Position numbers and translations under genes: made by a program. A stretch of 24,622 nucleotides of DNA from UBA11612 sp963976395 (GTDB taxonomy: Bacteria; Pseudomonadota; Alphaproteobacteria; Rhodospirillales; Rhodospirillaceae): the NCBI GenBank assembly GCA_963976395.1, contig CAXBLG010000048.1, positions 1 through 24,622 of the forward strand, in the 5' to 3' direction. This document shows, piece by piece, positions 7,126 to 15,971 of the stretch; positions within the stretch are counted from its first letter, which is position 1; every line of letters begins with the position of its first letter. The notes below the pieces were generated by a model, which searched no databases, was not told the origin of the DNA, and saw nothing but the letters and a program-made list of their open reading frames with translations.

Positions 7126-7584
7126 ATGAAAGTTGTTGTGGCCGCCATAGGCCGTGCCAAAGCCGGACCGGAGCGCGATTTATTTCAATCCTATACGACG
7201 CGCTTGCCTTGGCCTGTCGAACTCAAAGAAATTGAAATAAAGAAAGAAGCGGACTCCAACGTTCGCCGTGCTCTTGAAGGTGCGGCCCTCGTCGCCGCGA
7301 TTCCAGATCAGTCGCGTGTGATCGCTCTCGACGAACGGGGTAAAAGCGAAAATAGCGAAGATTTTGCGGCGCGGCTTGGTCGGTGGCGCGACGACGGCGC
7401 GCGCACCATAGTTTTCTTGATTGGCGGCGCTGATGGGCTGCACGAAACCGTGCGCAGTCGGGCCGATGCGGTTTTATCTTTCGGCGCACTGACATGGCCA
7501 CACATGTTGGTGCGCGCCCTGCTCGCGGAACAAATCTACCGCGCTCATAGTATATTGTCCGGCCATCCCTATCACCGCGGGTGA
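7126..7584 (+). CDS. rlmH: 23S rRNA (pseudouridine1915-N3)-methyltransferase
   Basis: RlmH methylates pseudouridine 1915 in helix 69 of 23S rRNA, using S-adenosylmethionine, in the assembled 70S ribosome. The 152 residues match this small SPOUT-family enzyme. Signatures are the opening MKVVVAAIGRAK, the SAM-binding glycine stretch FLIGGADGLHETV, and the C-terminal knot ending RAHSILSGHPYHRG, with the invariant YHR near the terminus. It follows rsfS by 28 bases, the standard pairing. No Shine-Dalgarno sequence is evident before the ATG. Confidence 0.96.
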   Translation: MKVVVAAIGRAKAGPERDLFQSYTTRLPWPVELKEIEIKKEADSNVRRALEGAALVAAIPDQSRVIALDERGKSENSEDFAARLGRWRDDGARTIVFLIGGADGLHETVRSRADAVLSFGALTWPHMLVRALLAEQIYRAHSILSGHPYHRG

Positions 7585-7594
7585 GAATAAAACC

Positions 7595-8527
7595 GTGATA
7601 TCAAGAGAAAACCCAGCGCATCCCCTAACCTTCACGGTCAGCCCGATAGACCGCGCCGCGCTTTCACGCCCAGACGAGAAAAAAATCACGGCCTTCTTAA
7701 CCGGAGGCCGTGCTCGCATTGTGCCGGTGTGGAATCAGCGGCATCTGATATCCCCGGAATCGCGCGCCCTTATATTCAGTTACGCCGAAGCAGCGCGCAG
7801 TGTTGATCTCAGTTCAATGCCTTTGGTGTTTCTGGGCGTAGACAACGGCGAGCCTTGGTTTGCTTTGGGACTTCCGGGCACTGAAATACCGCCTGACATG
7901 GGGGTGCCTGGTAGCTTCGTCATGCTCAACGATGTCGTCACCTTGCTGCCCGCGAACGAGGCCACCGTGCTGGCCTATGCCCGTGCGATGGTAATCTGGC
8001 ACTTCAATCACTTGCATTGCGGACGATGCGGCGCACTCACTGCGATCTCGGAAAGTGGGCATAGTCGCACCTGCACCAACGTGGATTGCACACACCGTTC
8101 GTTTCCGCGCACAGATCCTGCGGTCATTACCCTGGTAACTGATGGCCCGCGCTGCCTTCTCGGGCGCCAATCTCAGTGGCCGACCGGCATGTATTCCACC
8201 ATCGCCGGATTCGTTGAACCTGGAGAAACTTTGGAGCAAACCGTGCGCCGCGAGGTGCAAGAAGAAACCGGCATTCTTGTGGGCGAGGTTCGCTATATCG
8301 CCTCGCAACCGTGGCCGTTCCCCTCGTCCGTCATGCTCGGTTTTCGGGCCGAGGCACTGTCCACTGAAATTCGCGGCGATGATGATGAGCTGGAAGACTG
8401 CCGCTGGTTCACCCGCGCCGAAATCGACTCGTTCGGCGACAGGGATACGGACGGCAGCGGATTTAAACTCCCTGGCCGCTACTCCATCGCCCGCTTCCTC
8501 ATTGAAGATTGGCGGCACGAAAACTAA
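7595..8527 (+). CDS. nudC: NAD+ diphosphatase (NudC)
   Basis: NudC hydrolyses NAD(H) to NMN and AMP and, in E. coli, removes NAD caps from RNA. The protein has 310 residues from a GTG start. The N-terminal domain is divergent. A four-cysteine zinc ribbon follows (Cys142, Cys145, Cys160, Cys165). The Nudix box lies at residues 205-227, opening GFVEPGETLEQ with REVQEETGI, all catalytic Glu present. SQPWPFP from residue 237 is the motif that separates NudC from other Nudix enzymes. It follows rlmH by only 10 bases and so probably joins that transcript. It ends five bases from pheA, which runs the other way. Confidence 0.94.
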   Translation: MISRENPAHPLTFTVSPIDRAALSRPDEKKITAFLTGGRARIVPVWNQRHLISPESRALIFSYAEAARSVDLSSMPLVFLGVDNGEPWFALGLPGTEIPPDMGVPGSFVMLNDVVTLLPANEATVLAYARAMVIWHFNHLHCGRCGALTAISESGHSRTCTNVDCTHRSFPRTDPAVITLVTDGPRCLLGRQSQWPTGMYSTIAGFVEPGETLEQTVRREVQEETGILVGEVRYIASQPWPFPSSVMLGFRAEALSTEIRGDDDELEDCRWFTRAEIDSFGDRDTDGSGFKLPGRYSIARFLIEDWRHEN

Positions 8528-8532
8528 ACAGC

Positions 8533-9453
8533 CTACTTGCGTGTTCGGAAGGGGTCCGCCGGATATGTACCGAGAATGGCAACTTCTTTGGAGAAGAACC
8601 GAAGCTCCTCCAGAGCCAGCCGCAGAGGCCGTTCATCGGGATGACCATCGACATCCGCATAAAACTGCGCCGCCTCGAAATGTCCATCGACCATATAGCT
8701 TTCCAGCTTGGTCATGTTGACCCCGTTGGTCGCGAATCCGCCCAGCGCCTTATAAAGCGCTGCCGGCACACCGCGTACGCGAAAAACAAATGACGTGACG
8801 TACGGCCCCCCAGTCTTTGCGCTCGTTTTGAGAGGCGTCCGCGACATAATGATGAACCGAGTCGTGTTGTGCGTCGCGTCTTCTACATTCGCCGCAAGCG
8901 ATTTCAGCCCGTATATCTGCGCCGCCAGTTTCGACGCAATCGCGCCGACGCTTTTATCTTGCCGTTCGGCGACGGCTTTTGCCGATCCAGCCGTATCGCC
9001 CACGACGACAGATATAAATTTGTTCTTACGCAGAAAGTCGCGGCATTGGCCAAGGGCATGCACATGACTCTCGACCCGCTTTATAGTCTTCAGCGAAGCC
9101 CCCGGTACCGCGAGTAGGTGATGATTCACCGGCTGAAAATGCTCCCCGACGATGTGCAGGCCTGAGCGCGGCAATAAGTGATGAATGTCTGCGACCCGGC
9201 CCGCGACCGAATTATCCACCGGGATCATCGCAAGGCGCGCGTCGCCTTTTTGCACAGCCGCAAAAACATCTTCAAATTGCGCGCAGGGCATTGCCGTCAT
9301 CTTCGGAAAGCGAGCAACGCATGCGATATGAGAATACGCGCCGGGCTGGCCCTGAAAGGCGATGGCGTTTGACGGAGTGCGCGATGTTTTTTTCACTAAG
9401 GTTTTAGACGTGCTTTTACGTGCCCCGGATTTACGTGTTGTCGTTTTTTTCAT
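8533..9453 (-). CDS. pheA: prephenate dehydratase
   Basis: The enzyme turns prephenate into phenylpyruvate, the committed step of phenylalanine synthesis. It is the stand-alone form without chorismate mutase. About 280 residues form the catalytic domain (AFQGQPGAYSHIA, IPVDNSVAGRV, the catalytic NTTRFIIM). A C-terminal ACT domain follows (GVNMTKLESYMV), which normally binds phenylalanine for feedback inhibition. Unusually, about 28 residues rich in Lys, Arg, Thr and Ser precede the catalytic domain. An AGGTGG-type site stands before the ATG. It is nine bases after kdsB, so the two form an operon. Confidence 0.95.
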   Translation of the reverse strand: MKKTTTRKSGARKSTSKTLVKKTSRTPSNAIAFQGQPGAYSHIACVARFPKMTAMPCAQFEDVFAAVQKGDARLAMIPVDNSVAGRVADIHHLLPRSGLHIVGEHFQPVNHHLLAVPGASLKTIKRVESHVHALGQCRDFLRKNKFISVVVGDTAGSAKAVAERQDKSVGAIASKLAAQIYGLKSLAANVEDATHNTTRFIIMSRTPLKTSAKTGGPYVTSFVFRVRGVPAALYKALGGFATNGVNMTKLESYMVDGHFEAAQFYADVDGHPDERPLRLALEELRFFSKEVAILGTYPADPFRTRK

Positions 9454-9462
9454 AACCCCACC

Positions 9463-10197
9463 TCAACCGGCACCGAGAAGACGGCGCGCACGGGCCAAGT
9501 CAGCGGGCGTATCAACGCCAAGCGGAATCGTATCCACCAATGCTGCAGCCATCCGCATGCCGTGTTCAAGCGCGCGCAACTGTTCAAGACGCTCTCGCAC
9601 TTCCAGCACCGTCGGTGGCAGCGCCACAAACTGGCGCAACGCGGCGCGGCGAAACGCATAAATACCAATATGGTGATAGTGCTCGCCCGCACCGGACGGA
9701 ATGCAATTTCGGCTGAAGTACAGGGCCGGGCCAACGCGTGCGCCTGGCTTCAGCGACATCGCCACTTTCACTGCCGCCGGGTCCGACAATTCGTTCTCGT
9801 CGGTGATCTGCGCAACAATGGTCGCGATATCGATGTTCGGGTCTTCGAGCGGCGTTATGGACGCCGCCACAAGAGCGGGGTCGAGGGTCGGCAGATCCCC
9901 CTGAACGTTCACCACCACATCGTAGGCCCCCTCCGGGTCAAGCGTTTCGGCAGCGGCATGAACCCGGTCGGAGCCGGACGGCAGATCGGGGTCGGTGAGG
10001 ACCGCCTGTCCGCCCGCCGCGCTTACAACGTCGATAATTTCCTGATCCCCGGCGGCAACCACCACCGGACCGGCGCCGGCCTGCATCGCCCGGCGCCAGA
10101 CATGGATGATCATCGGCGTATCGCCGATCATGGCGAGCGGCTTGTCCGGGAGCCGGGTGGCCTTTAAGCGGGCCGGGATGACGATCAAGGCAGGCAT
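9463..10197 (-). CDS. kdsB: 3-deoxy-manno-octulosonate cytidylyltransferase
   Basis: KdsB makes CMP-Kdo, the donor of the inner-core sugar Kdo for lipopolysaccharide. The 244 residues match the family, with the N-terminal nucleotide-binding signature IPARLKATRLPDKPL, then IIHVWRRA, the metal-binding VNVQGD, and the C-terminal EQLRALEHG. AAGGG about seven bases before the ATG gives a ribosome binding site. It is the first gene of a two-gene operon with pheA, divergent from the cytochrome c gene across about 230 bases. kdsB-pheA next to a divergent membrane cytochrome c recurs in alphaproteobacteria. Confidence 0.96.
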   Translation of the reverse strand: MPALIVIPARLKATRLPDKPLAMIGDTPMIIHVWRRAMQAGAGPVVVAAGDQEIIDVVSAAGGQAVLTDPDLPSGSDRVHAAAETLDPEGAYDVVVNVQGDLPTLDPALVAASITPLEDPNIDIATIVAQITDENELSDPAAVKVAMSLKPGARVGPALYFSRNCIPSGAGEHYHHIGIYAFRRAALRQFVALPPTVLEVRERLEQLRALEHGMRMAAALVDTIPLGVDTPADLARARRLLGAG

Positions 10198-10428
10198 GTA
10201 AATCCCTTATAGTGTACCGGGTAAACCTGCGCAGAATCGCGCGAACCCAAGGCAGCGGCGAGAAATACAGGAGTTGGCCCCCCCTTCCAAGGCCTTCCGA
10301 ATGCCGGGGCTGAGGATCAATTCGGACCCCAGAGGCCTTGATTCATATTGAGATTTGAGGTCAAACCCAGTATGCACATCGCAAATTCGGCAAACTCGGA
10401 TGTGCGCATTCGCATTGGGATTCATGGC

Positions 10429-11049
10429 ATGCCTAACAAAATGACTCTTTACGCCGTCATCGCGGCATTCTGGTTGGCTTTCTTGGCCATTCTCGGGGTG
10501 AACCTGATCGGCGGATTCATCATGCCTCACGAGGAAGACGTGGCCACCACCGGGTATCCCGTCGATGTGCCCGAGGAAGACGTGGCGATGGCCGCCGGAG
10601 ACGAGCCGGCAGCACCGCCCAGCGCCCTGCCGCTAATCGCCACAGCCAGTGTAGAAGACGGCGCCAAGGGATTCCGCAAGTGTCAGGCCTGCCATCAGGT
10701 CGACCCCGCGGCCGGCAATGGCACCGGACCAAACCTTCATAACGTCGTTGGCCGTGAGATCGGCGCCGTAGCCAGTTTTGCGGCCTACAGCGATTCTCTG
10801 CTCGAAATTGGCGGGGCCTGGACCTACGAAAAGCTTAACGATTACCTGGAAGACCCGAAGCATCTGGCCCCCAAGGGTACGATGTCCTTCGTGGGTCTGA
10901 AAAAGGCCCCAGAGCGCGCTGCGGTGATCAAATTCCTGATGGCGAACACGGAAAACCCACCGCCGGTTCCCGAAATCGCTGCTGAAGAACCCGCCATGGA
11001 AGAGTCTGCCATGGAAGACGAGGCTGCGGCAGAAGCCCCCGCTGAATAA
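10429..11049 (+). CDS. membrane-anchored class I cytochrome c (CycM-like)
   Basis: An electron carrier held to the periplasmic face of the membrane, probably passing electrons from the bc1 complex to a terminal oxidase. From ATG 10429 it has 206 residues. One N-terminal membrane helix covers about residues 8-30. A linker rich in acidic residues and alanine follows, then a single-heme domain with CQACH (residues 85-89), GPNLHNVVGR and a probable axial Met152 in GTMSF. The last 30 or so residues are Glu/Ala/Met-rich. The frame is open to TTG 10348 and contains ATG 10372, but that extra part is unlike a signal sequence. GGGA lies just before ATG 10429. Confidence 0.88.
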   Translation: MPNKMTLYAVIAAFWLAFLAILGVNLIGGFIMPHEEDVATTGYPVDVPEEDVAMAAGDEPAAPPSALPLIATASVEDGAKGFRKCQACHQVDPAAGNGTGPNLHNVVGREIGAVASFAAYSDSLLEIGGAWTYEKLNDYLEDPKHLAPKGTMSFVGLKKAPERAAVIKFLMANTENPPPVPEIAAEEPAMEESAMEDEAAAEAPAE

Positions 11050-11058
11050 TCATTTATT

Positions 11059-11874
11059 ATGGCGGGCGCCGACTTTTCAGACGCCTGCATTGCGTTGCTG
11101 CACCGCCTTGCGGACCGTAGCGGTGAAATCGCGCTTCAGCATTTCCGCACACCAATCGCCGTCGACGCGAAAGGCGACGAATCACCCGTCACCATAGCTG
11201 ACCGCGATGCGGAATCGGCCATGCGCGAGATGATTCGCGCGGCCTTCCCGGACCACGGCCTTATCGGCGAAGAACATGGCCGCGAACGTGCGGATGCCGA
11301 ATGGCTCTGGATACTTGATCCCATCGACGGCACCAGATCCTTCATTAACGGCGTACCGCTATTCGGCACCCTTATCGGCCTTTGGCAACGAACCAGCGGT
11401 GGCAATGCCCGACCGGTTCTGGGCTGCATCAATCACCCCGCCTTAAAAGAACGCTGGATCGGCGGCACCAACCATCCGACCACGCTCAACAGCGCACGCG
11501 CTAAACCGCGCGCCTGCCCGGCCACTGCGAACGCCTCGATGTATTACACCGCCGCTGATTTGTTCACGCCGGACGAAGCCGAAGCCTTCACCACGATTAC
11601 AAACGCCGTCCATCACGCCCGCGCCGGCGGGACCGATTGCTACCACTATGCAATGGTGGCGTCGGGATGGATCGATTTGGTCGTCGAATCGGGTTTGAAA
11701 CTGCACGACTACGCCGCCATTGTTCCCGTCCTGCAAGGGGCCGGAGCCGTCGTATCCGATTGGAATGGCGCGCCTTTAGCCCTAGAGTCCGAAACTACAG
11801 TCAATGGGCAGGTGCTGGCCTGCGGCGATCCGCGCCTTCACACAGAGGCCGTCAAATTGCTGCAAGGCCGATAA
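11059..11874 (+). CDS. hisN: histidinol-phosphate phosphatase (inositol monophosphatase fold)
   Basis: The protein removes phosphate from histidinol phosphate in histidine synthesis, or acts on a related sugar phosphate. Its 271 residues have the magnesium-dependent inositol-monophosphatase fold: SPVTIADRDAE, GEEHG, the metal site WILDPIDGTRSFI near residues 84-96, and a C-terminal metal Asp in LHDYAAIVPVLQGAG. GGTDCYHYAMVASG near residue 192 and the overall form fit HisN of alpha- and actinobacteria better than SuhB or CysQ. It follows the cytochrome gene by nine bases with no clear ribosome binding site. The exact substrate is inferred. Confidence 0.82.
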   Translation: MAGADFSDACIALLHRLADRSGEIALQHFRTPIAVDAKGDESPVTIADRDAESAMREMIRAAFPDHGLIGEEHGRERADAEWLWILDPIDGTRSFINGVPLFGTLIGLWQRTSGGNARPVLGCINHPALKERWIGGTNHPTTLNSARAKPRACPATANASMYYTAADLFTPDEAEAFTTITNAVHHARAGGTDCYHYAMVASGWIDLVVESGLKLHDYAAIVPVLQGAGAVVSDWNGAPLALESETTVNGQVLACGDPRLHTEAVKLLQGR

Positions 11875-11913
11875 CCCACCGCCCCGCACCGCCGATTTCG
11901 GGAGACGATTGCC

Positions 11914-13884
11914 ATGCGCCGGGGACTTTCAACACTGATCATAGCGCTCTTAACCTGCGCCAGCGCCGCACCGCCTGCCCAAGCCATAGTCCGCGGCAAG
12001 CCCGTGCACGCCCTGGCTCTGTATGGTGAGCCCAAATATGGCCCCGGCGAGACTTTCGATTACGTCAATCCAAATGCGCCGAAGGGAGGGACGCTCACTC
12101 TAACAAACCAACGCGATCATACGTTTGATACGTTTAATGGCTTTGCGATCAAAGGAGCGCCCGCGCAAGGCGCTGAACTACTCCATGAAACATTAGCAGT
12201 GAGTGGAGGCGATGAGCCGTTTTCAATGTACTGTCTTTTGTGTGAAACCATGGAGGTCGCGGAAGATAATAGCTGGATAGAATTTACGTTGCGCCCGGAA
12301 GCCCGGTTTCATGACGGCACAACTGTAAATGCCGATGATGTAGTATTCAGTTTTACTAAACTTACGACCGAGGGAGCCCCAGTATATCGAGTCTATTACA
12401 CTGATGTAGATCGTGTAGAAGCGCTTGACGAAAGAACGATTCGCTTCACGTTTAAGACAACCAACAATAGCGAGCTTCCTCTCATTCTTGGCCAAATCCC
12501 GGTTTTATCGAAGACGTACTGGAGCACTCGGGATTTTAGTGCAACCACGCTCGAAGCGCCGGTGGGCACCGGCCCGTATCTCCTCGAGTCTTTCGAGATG
12601 GGCCGCACAGTCATCTACAAACGCAACCCTGAGTATTGGGCGAAAGACCTACCCGTCGTGCGCGGCACATATAATTTCGACCAGATTAGATACGAATATT
12701 TTCGCGACAACACCGCACAATTTGAAGCATTCAAGACGGGGGTGTTTGATGCATATCGCGAGGTTACCGCGCGAAAGTGGGCAACAGAGTATGATTTTCC
12801 CGCAGCATTGGACGGACGAGTTAAAAAAATAGAACCGCCCGACCTTATGCCGATGACCGTTCAATCATTCATCCTCAACCTGCGGCGCCCCCTGTTTCAA
12901 GATCGGCGTGTGCGACAGGCTCTAAACTATGCTTTCGACTTTGAATCTCTTAATCGCACGGCTTTTCTTGGCGCGTACACCAGACTGCGCAGCTATGCTC
13001 AGGGATCTGAATTAGAGCACAAGGGAATTCCCACAGATGCCGAATTAAAATTGCTCGAACCGTTCAGAGATCAAGTGCCGCCCGAAGTTTTTACTCAAGA
13101 ATTCACACAGCCCACAACTGACGGCCTAGGAAATGTTCGCGAGAATCTTTTGAAAGCGCGCGAACTCTTGGCCCAAGCCGGTTGGGTGCTCCGCGATGGG
13201 CAACTGATCAACGAAAAGACTGAACAGCCATTCGTTTTCGAAATACTCGAAGTCAACGGCACACCTGATATTGTTGAAGTTCCTTACATCCAAAACCTTG
13301 AGCGTCTTGGTATTAAGGCATCAATTCGCTATGTGGACAGTAGCCAGCTTTTCAATCGCTTCAAAGATTTTGATTTCGACGCAACGTCGATCTTATACGG
13401 CACTGGATTGAGCCCCGGCAACGAGCAGCTTGAGTACTGGGGATCGGAGTCAGCCGATCGTCCAGGAGGCGCAAATTATGGAGGTGTTAAAGACCCCGTG
13501 GTGGATGCCCTCGTCAAGGAAATCATCATAGCGCCAACACGAGAATCTCTCATTACCGCCTTCCACGCCTTGGATCGTGTGCTCACCTGGAACTTCTACC
13601 GAGTACTGACCTACGGACGGTCGGGAGAACGTTTCGCGTACTGGTCGAAGCTGCAACATCCAGAGAACTTTCCACTACAGGGCGTATCGCCCTCCGGTGC
13701 GGAAATCCAAGCTTACTGGTGGGCAGACCCTGAAGCCGAAACTCAAATTGCGAGCAGTCAGGAGATTGCCACGGATGCCGCCAATCCCTCAGGGTCAGAT
13801 AACCGTTGGCTGATTGGCGGACTCATTGCGGTCGGGGCGCTGTTAGTGCTTGTTGTCGTGGTACGGCGGCGGCGCACATCGTGA
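11914..13884 (+). CDS. yejA1: peptide ABC transporter substrate-binding protein, YejA-like (copy 1)
   Basis: A periplasmic binding protein of the family-5 oligopeptide type feeding the YejBEF importer. It has 656 residues, with a Sec signal peptide of 24 residues ending PAQA, and a mature protein opening IVRGKPVHALALYGEPKYG, as in YejA. The binding fold runs to about residue 600 (NPNAPKGGTL, LRPEARFHDGT, DDVVFSF, QDRRVRQALNYAFD). Unusually, the protein ends in a 19-residue hydrophobic helix (632-650) and RRRRTS, which would tether it to the inner membrane. A GGGAGA site lies nine bases before the ATG. Much of the gene is A/T-richer than the permease genes. Confidence 0.9.
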   Translation: MRRGLSTLIIALLTCASAAPPAQAIVRGKPVHALALYGEPKYGPGETFDYVNPNAPKGGTLTLTNQRDHTFDTFNGFAIKGAPAQGAELLHETLAVSGGDEPFSMYCLLCETMEVAEDNSWIEFTLRPEARFHDGTTVNADDVVFSFTKLTTEGAPVYRVYYTDVDRVEALDERTIRFTFKTTNNSELPLILGQIPVLSKTYWSTRDFSATTLEAPVGTGPYLLESFEMGRTVIYKRNPEYWAKDLPVVRGTYNFDQIRYEYFRDNTAQFEAFKTGVFDAYREVTARKWATEYDFPAALDGRVKKIEPPDLMPMTVQSFILNLRRPLFQDRRVRQALNYAFDFESLNRTAFLGAYTRLRSYAQGSELEHKGIPTDAELKLLEPFRDQVPPEVFTQEFTQPTTDGLGNVRENLLKARELLAQAGWVLRDGQLINEKTEQPFVFEILEVNGTPDIVEVPYIQNLERLGIKASIRYVDSSQLFNRFKDFDFDATSILYGTGLSPGNEQLEYWGSESADRPGGANYGGVKDPVVDALVKEIIIAPTRESLITAFHALDRVLTWNFYRVLTYGRSGERFAYWSKLQHPENFPLQGVSPSGAEIQAYWWADPEAETQIASSQEIATDAANPSGSDNRWLIGGLIAVGALLVLVVVVRRRRTS

Positions 13885-15950
13885 TGCGCTTCTGGAGTTT
13901 GATCATACCTCCCCGGACTATCTCCGCCATCGTTGTCATGCGGCATGTATTGCTAGGCATTAGTGCGCTCGTTGTTGCAACGCTGTATGCAAACGACGCT
14001 CACGCCATCGTCCGGGGCAAGCCGGTACATGGGCTGGCTCTTTACGGCGAGCCTAAATACGGACCAGATTTTGAGCATTTTGAATATGTGAATCCGAACG
14101 CCCCGAAGGGCGGCACGTTTATAAAAACCAACGAAGCCTTTCTAACCTTCGACACTTTTAACCCCTACACATTAAAAGGAGCTTCCGCCCACGGATTACA
14201 ATTGTTGCTTTACGATACGTTGATGACACCCAGTCAGGATGAACCGGCCAGCGTATACGGACTAATTGCACAATCAGCGGAAGTGGCGCCGGACAACTCT
14301 TGGGTAAAGTTTATCTTGAGACCGGAGGCCCGATTCACAGACGATGCGCCGATCACGGCTGATGACGTTGTTTTTAGCTTTAACACAATGATTACAAAGG
14401 CTGCACCACAGTACCGTAGCATGTATGCCGATGTTGACGTCGTTGAGGCACTTGACGTCGATACAGTCCGCTTCGCATTCAAGACCACAGAAAATCGAAA
14501 CTTGCCGTTTTTGATCGCGAAGTATCTTCCGATACTATCGAAGGTGTACTGGGAAAGTCGCGACTTCGAAGCCACGTCCTTGGAAATCCCGGTCACAAAT
14601 GGCCCGTATGTTATTGAGTCCTTCGACGCGGGAAGACAAATCGTTTATCGACGGTGGGACAACTATTGGGGCAAGACTCTTCCGGTCAACCGCGGTCTCT
14701 ATAATTTTGATGTCGTCCGCTTCGAATACTTTCGCGATGACGTTGTAGAGTTCGAGGCATTTAAGAGAAATGCCTACGATTTCCGACGCGAAGTTAGCGC
14801 GCGCAGGTGGGCGACTGAGTACGGGTTTCCCGCAGCCTTAGACGGGCGTGTTGAAACGATGGAGGTCAAAAGTATCGAGCCAATCAGCGTACAGCCGATT
14901 TACCTAAACCTCCGGCGATCGCTTTTCCAAGACAGGCGCGTACGCCAAGCTCTGAACTATGTATTTGATTTCGAGGCCCTAAATGCCAATTTGTTCTATG
15001 GGCAATACGTGCGGTCTAGGAGCTACTGGCAAGGTTCACCTCTGGAGGCAACGGGCCTGCCTACAGGCGCCGAATTGGCGTTGTTAGAGCCGTTTCGCAA
15101 CGACCTACCACCGGCGGTGTTCACATCAGAATTTACACAACCGACAACCGACGGCAGCGGCGATACGCGCGAAAATCTACTGAAGGCTCGTACGTTATTG
15201 ACGGAAGCAGGTTGGGAACTGCGCGATGGTGTTCTTGTGAATGTCGAATCCGGGCAGCCATTTACCTTCGAAATTCTAATTCGCAGCCCAACTTCCGAGC
15301 GTATTTTTCTGCCCTATGCGCAGAATCTTAAGAGGCTTGGAATTGAAGCAACACTACGAATGGTGGATACGTCGCAATTCATCAATCGTTTGAACGAATT
15401 CGACTATGATGCCACTTATTTAGTATTTCCTCATAACGACCTTACTCCAGGCACCGAGCAATATGAGAATTGGGGCTCACAGGCCGCCGACGTGTCGGGC
15501 AGTAACAATCTGAGTGGTGTAAAAGATCCTGTGGTTGATGCATTGATCAAGAAAATCATTGAAGCGGAAAGCTATGAAGACGTTACCGCTGCCACCAGAG
15601 CTTTGGATCGAGTGCTGACCTGGAATTTTTACCAGCCCCTCACCTACACTAGTCCGGTTGAGCGATTTGCATATTGGACGAAACTACAAAAGCCACAAAT
15701 TGTTCCGGCACTAGGCCTTGGACAAATGGGGGAGTTTTCGACCGGAATGGGCGAATCCGTTATCGCGCTATGGTGGTTTGACGAAGCCAACGCCGCCGAT
15801 GCCGTCAGCAGCCAATTGAACCAACCGGAGACAGCAAGAGACGGCGACAACCGCGGTAGTGGTATGAACGCCTTTGTATGGGCTATTGTAGCAGCCGGTG
15901 TCCTTGTCGTTGCGATCATTGGCGTTCGCAGACGGCGGGTTCACAAGTAA
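13884..15950 (+). CDS. yejA2: peptide ABC transporter substrate-binding protein, YejA-like (copy 2)
   Basis: A tandem paralogue of the preceding gene with the same layout: signal sequence, mature start IVRGKPVHGLALYGEPKYG, family-5 binding fold (LRPEARFTDDAPITADDVVF, QDRRVRQALNYVFD), then a C-terminal helix (about residues 662-681) and RRRRVHK. The start is uncertain. ATG 13884 overlaps the upstream stop by one base (TGATG) and gives 688 residues. ATG 13938 gives 670 residues with a cleaner 23-residue signal peptide ending NDAHA. Neither has a good ribosome binding site; I list 13884 because the overlap suggests coupling. The two copies may differ in peptide preference. Confidence 0.88.
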   Translation: MRFWSLIIPPRTISAIVVMRHVLLGISALVVATLYANDAHAIVRGKPVHGLALYGEPKYGPDFEHFEYVNPNAPKGGTFIKTNEAFLTFDTFNPYTLKGASAHGLQLLLYDTLMTPSQDEPASVYGLIAQSAEVAPDNSWVKFILRPEARFTDDAPITADDVVFSFNTMITKAAPQYRSMYADVDVVEALDVDTVRFAFKTTENRNLPFLIAKYLPILSKVYWESRDFEATSLEIPVTNGPYVIESFDAGRQIVYRRWDNYWGKTLPVNRGLYNFDVVRFEYFRDDVVEFEAFKRNAYDFRREVSARRWATEYGFPAALDGRVETMEVKSIEPISVQPIYLNLRRSLFQDRRVRQALNYVFDFEALNANLFYGQYVRSRSYWQGSPLEATGLPTGAELALLEPFRNDLPPAVFTSEFTQPTTDGSGDTRENLLKARTLLTEAGWELRDGVLVNVESGQPFTFEILIRSPTSERIFLPYAQNLKRLGIEATLRMVDTSQFINRLNEFDYDATYLVFPHNDLTPGTEQYENWGSQAADVSGSNNLSGVKDPVVDALIKKIIEAESYEDVTAATRALDRVLTWNFYQPLTYTSPVERFAYWTKLQKPQIVPALGLGQMGEFSTGMGESVIALWWFDEANAADAVSSQLNQPETARDGDNRGSGMNAFVWAIVAAGVLVVAIIGVRRRRVHK

Positions 15951-15971
15951 GTGTCAGGGTAGTCGCACACT

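Noticed and set aside
7814..8518. Long minus-strand frame opposite nudC (234 codons)
   Set aside because: nudC carries all the zinc and Nudix motifs; the opposite frame shows no motif and is a G/C-driven shadow.
8142..8720. Plus-strand frame spanning the nudC end and pheA end
   Set aside because: It overlaps two well-supported genes in other frames and shows no motif.
9562..10167. Long plus-strand frame opposite kdsB
   Set aside because: kdsB is clearly the real gene and the shadow has no domain signal.
10341..10357. TTGA...TCAA near the cytochrome c gene as an FNR-type site
   Set aside because: Half-sites are nine bases apart rather than the required six, so it does not fit an FNR box.
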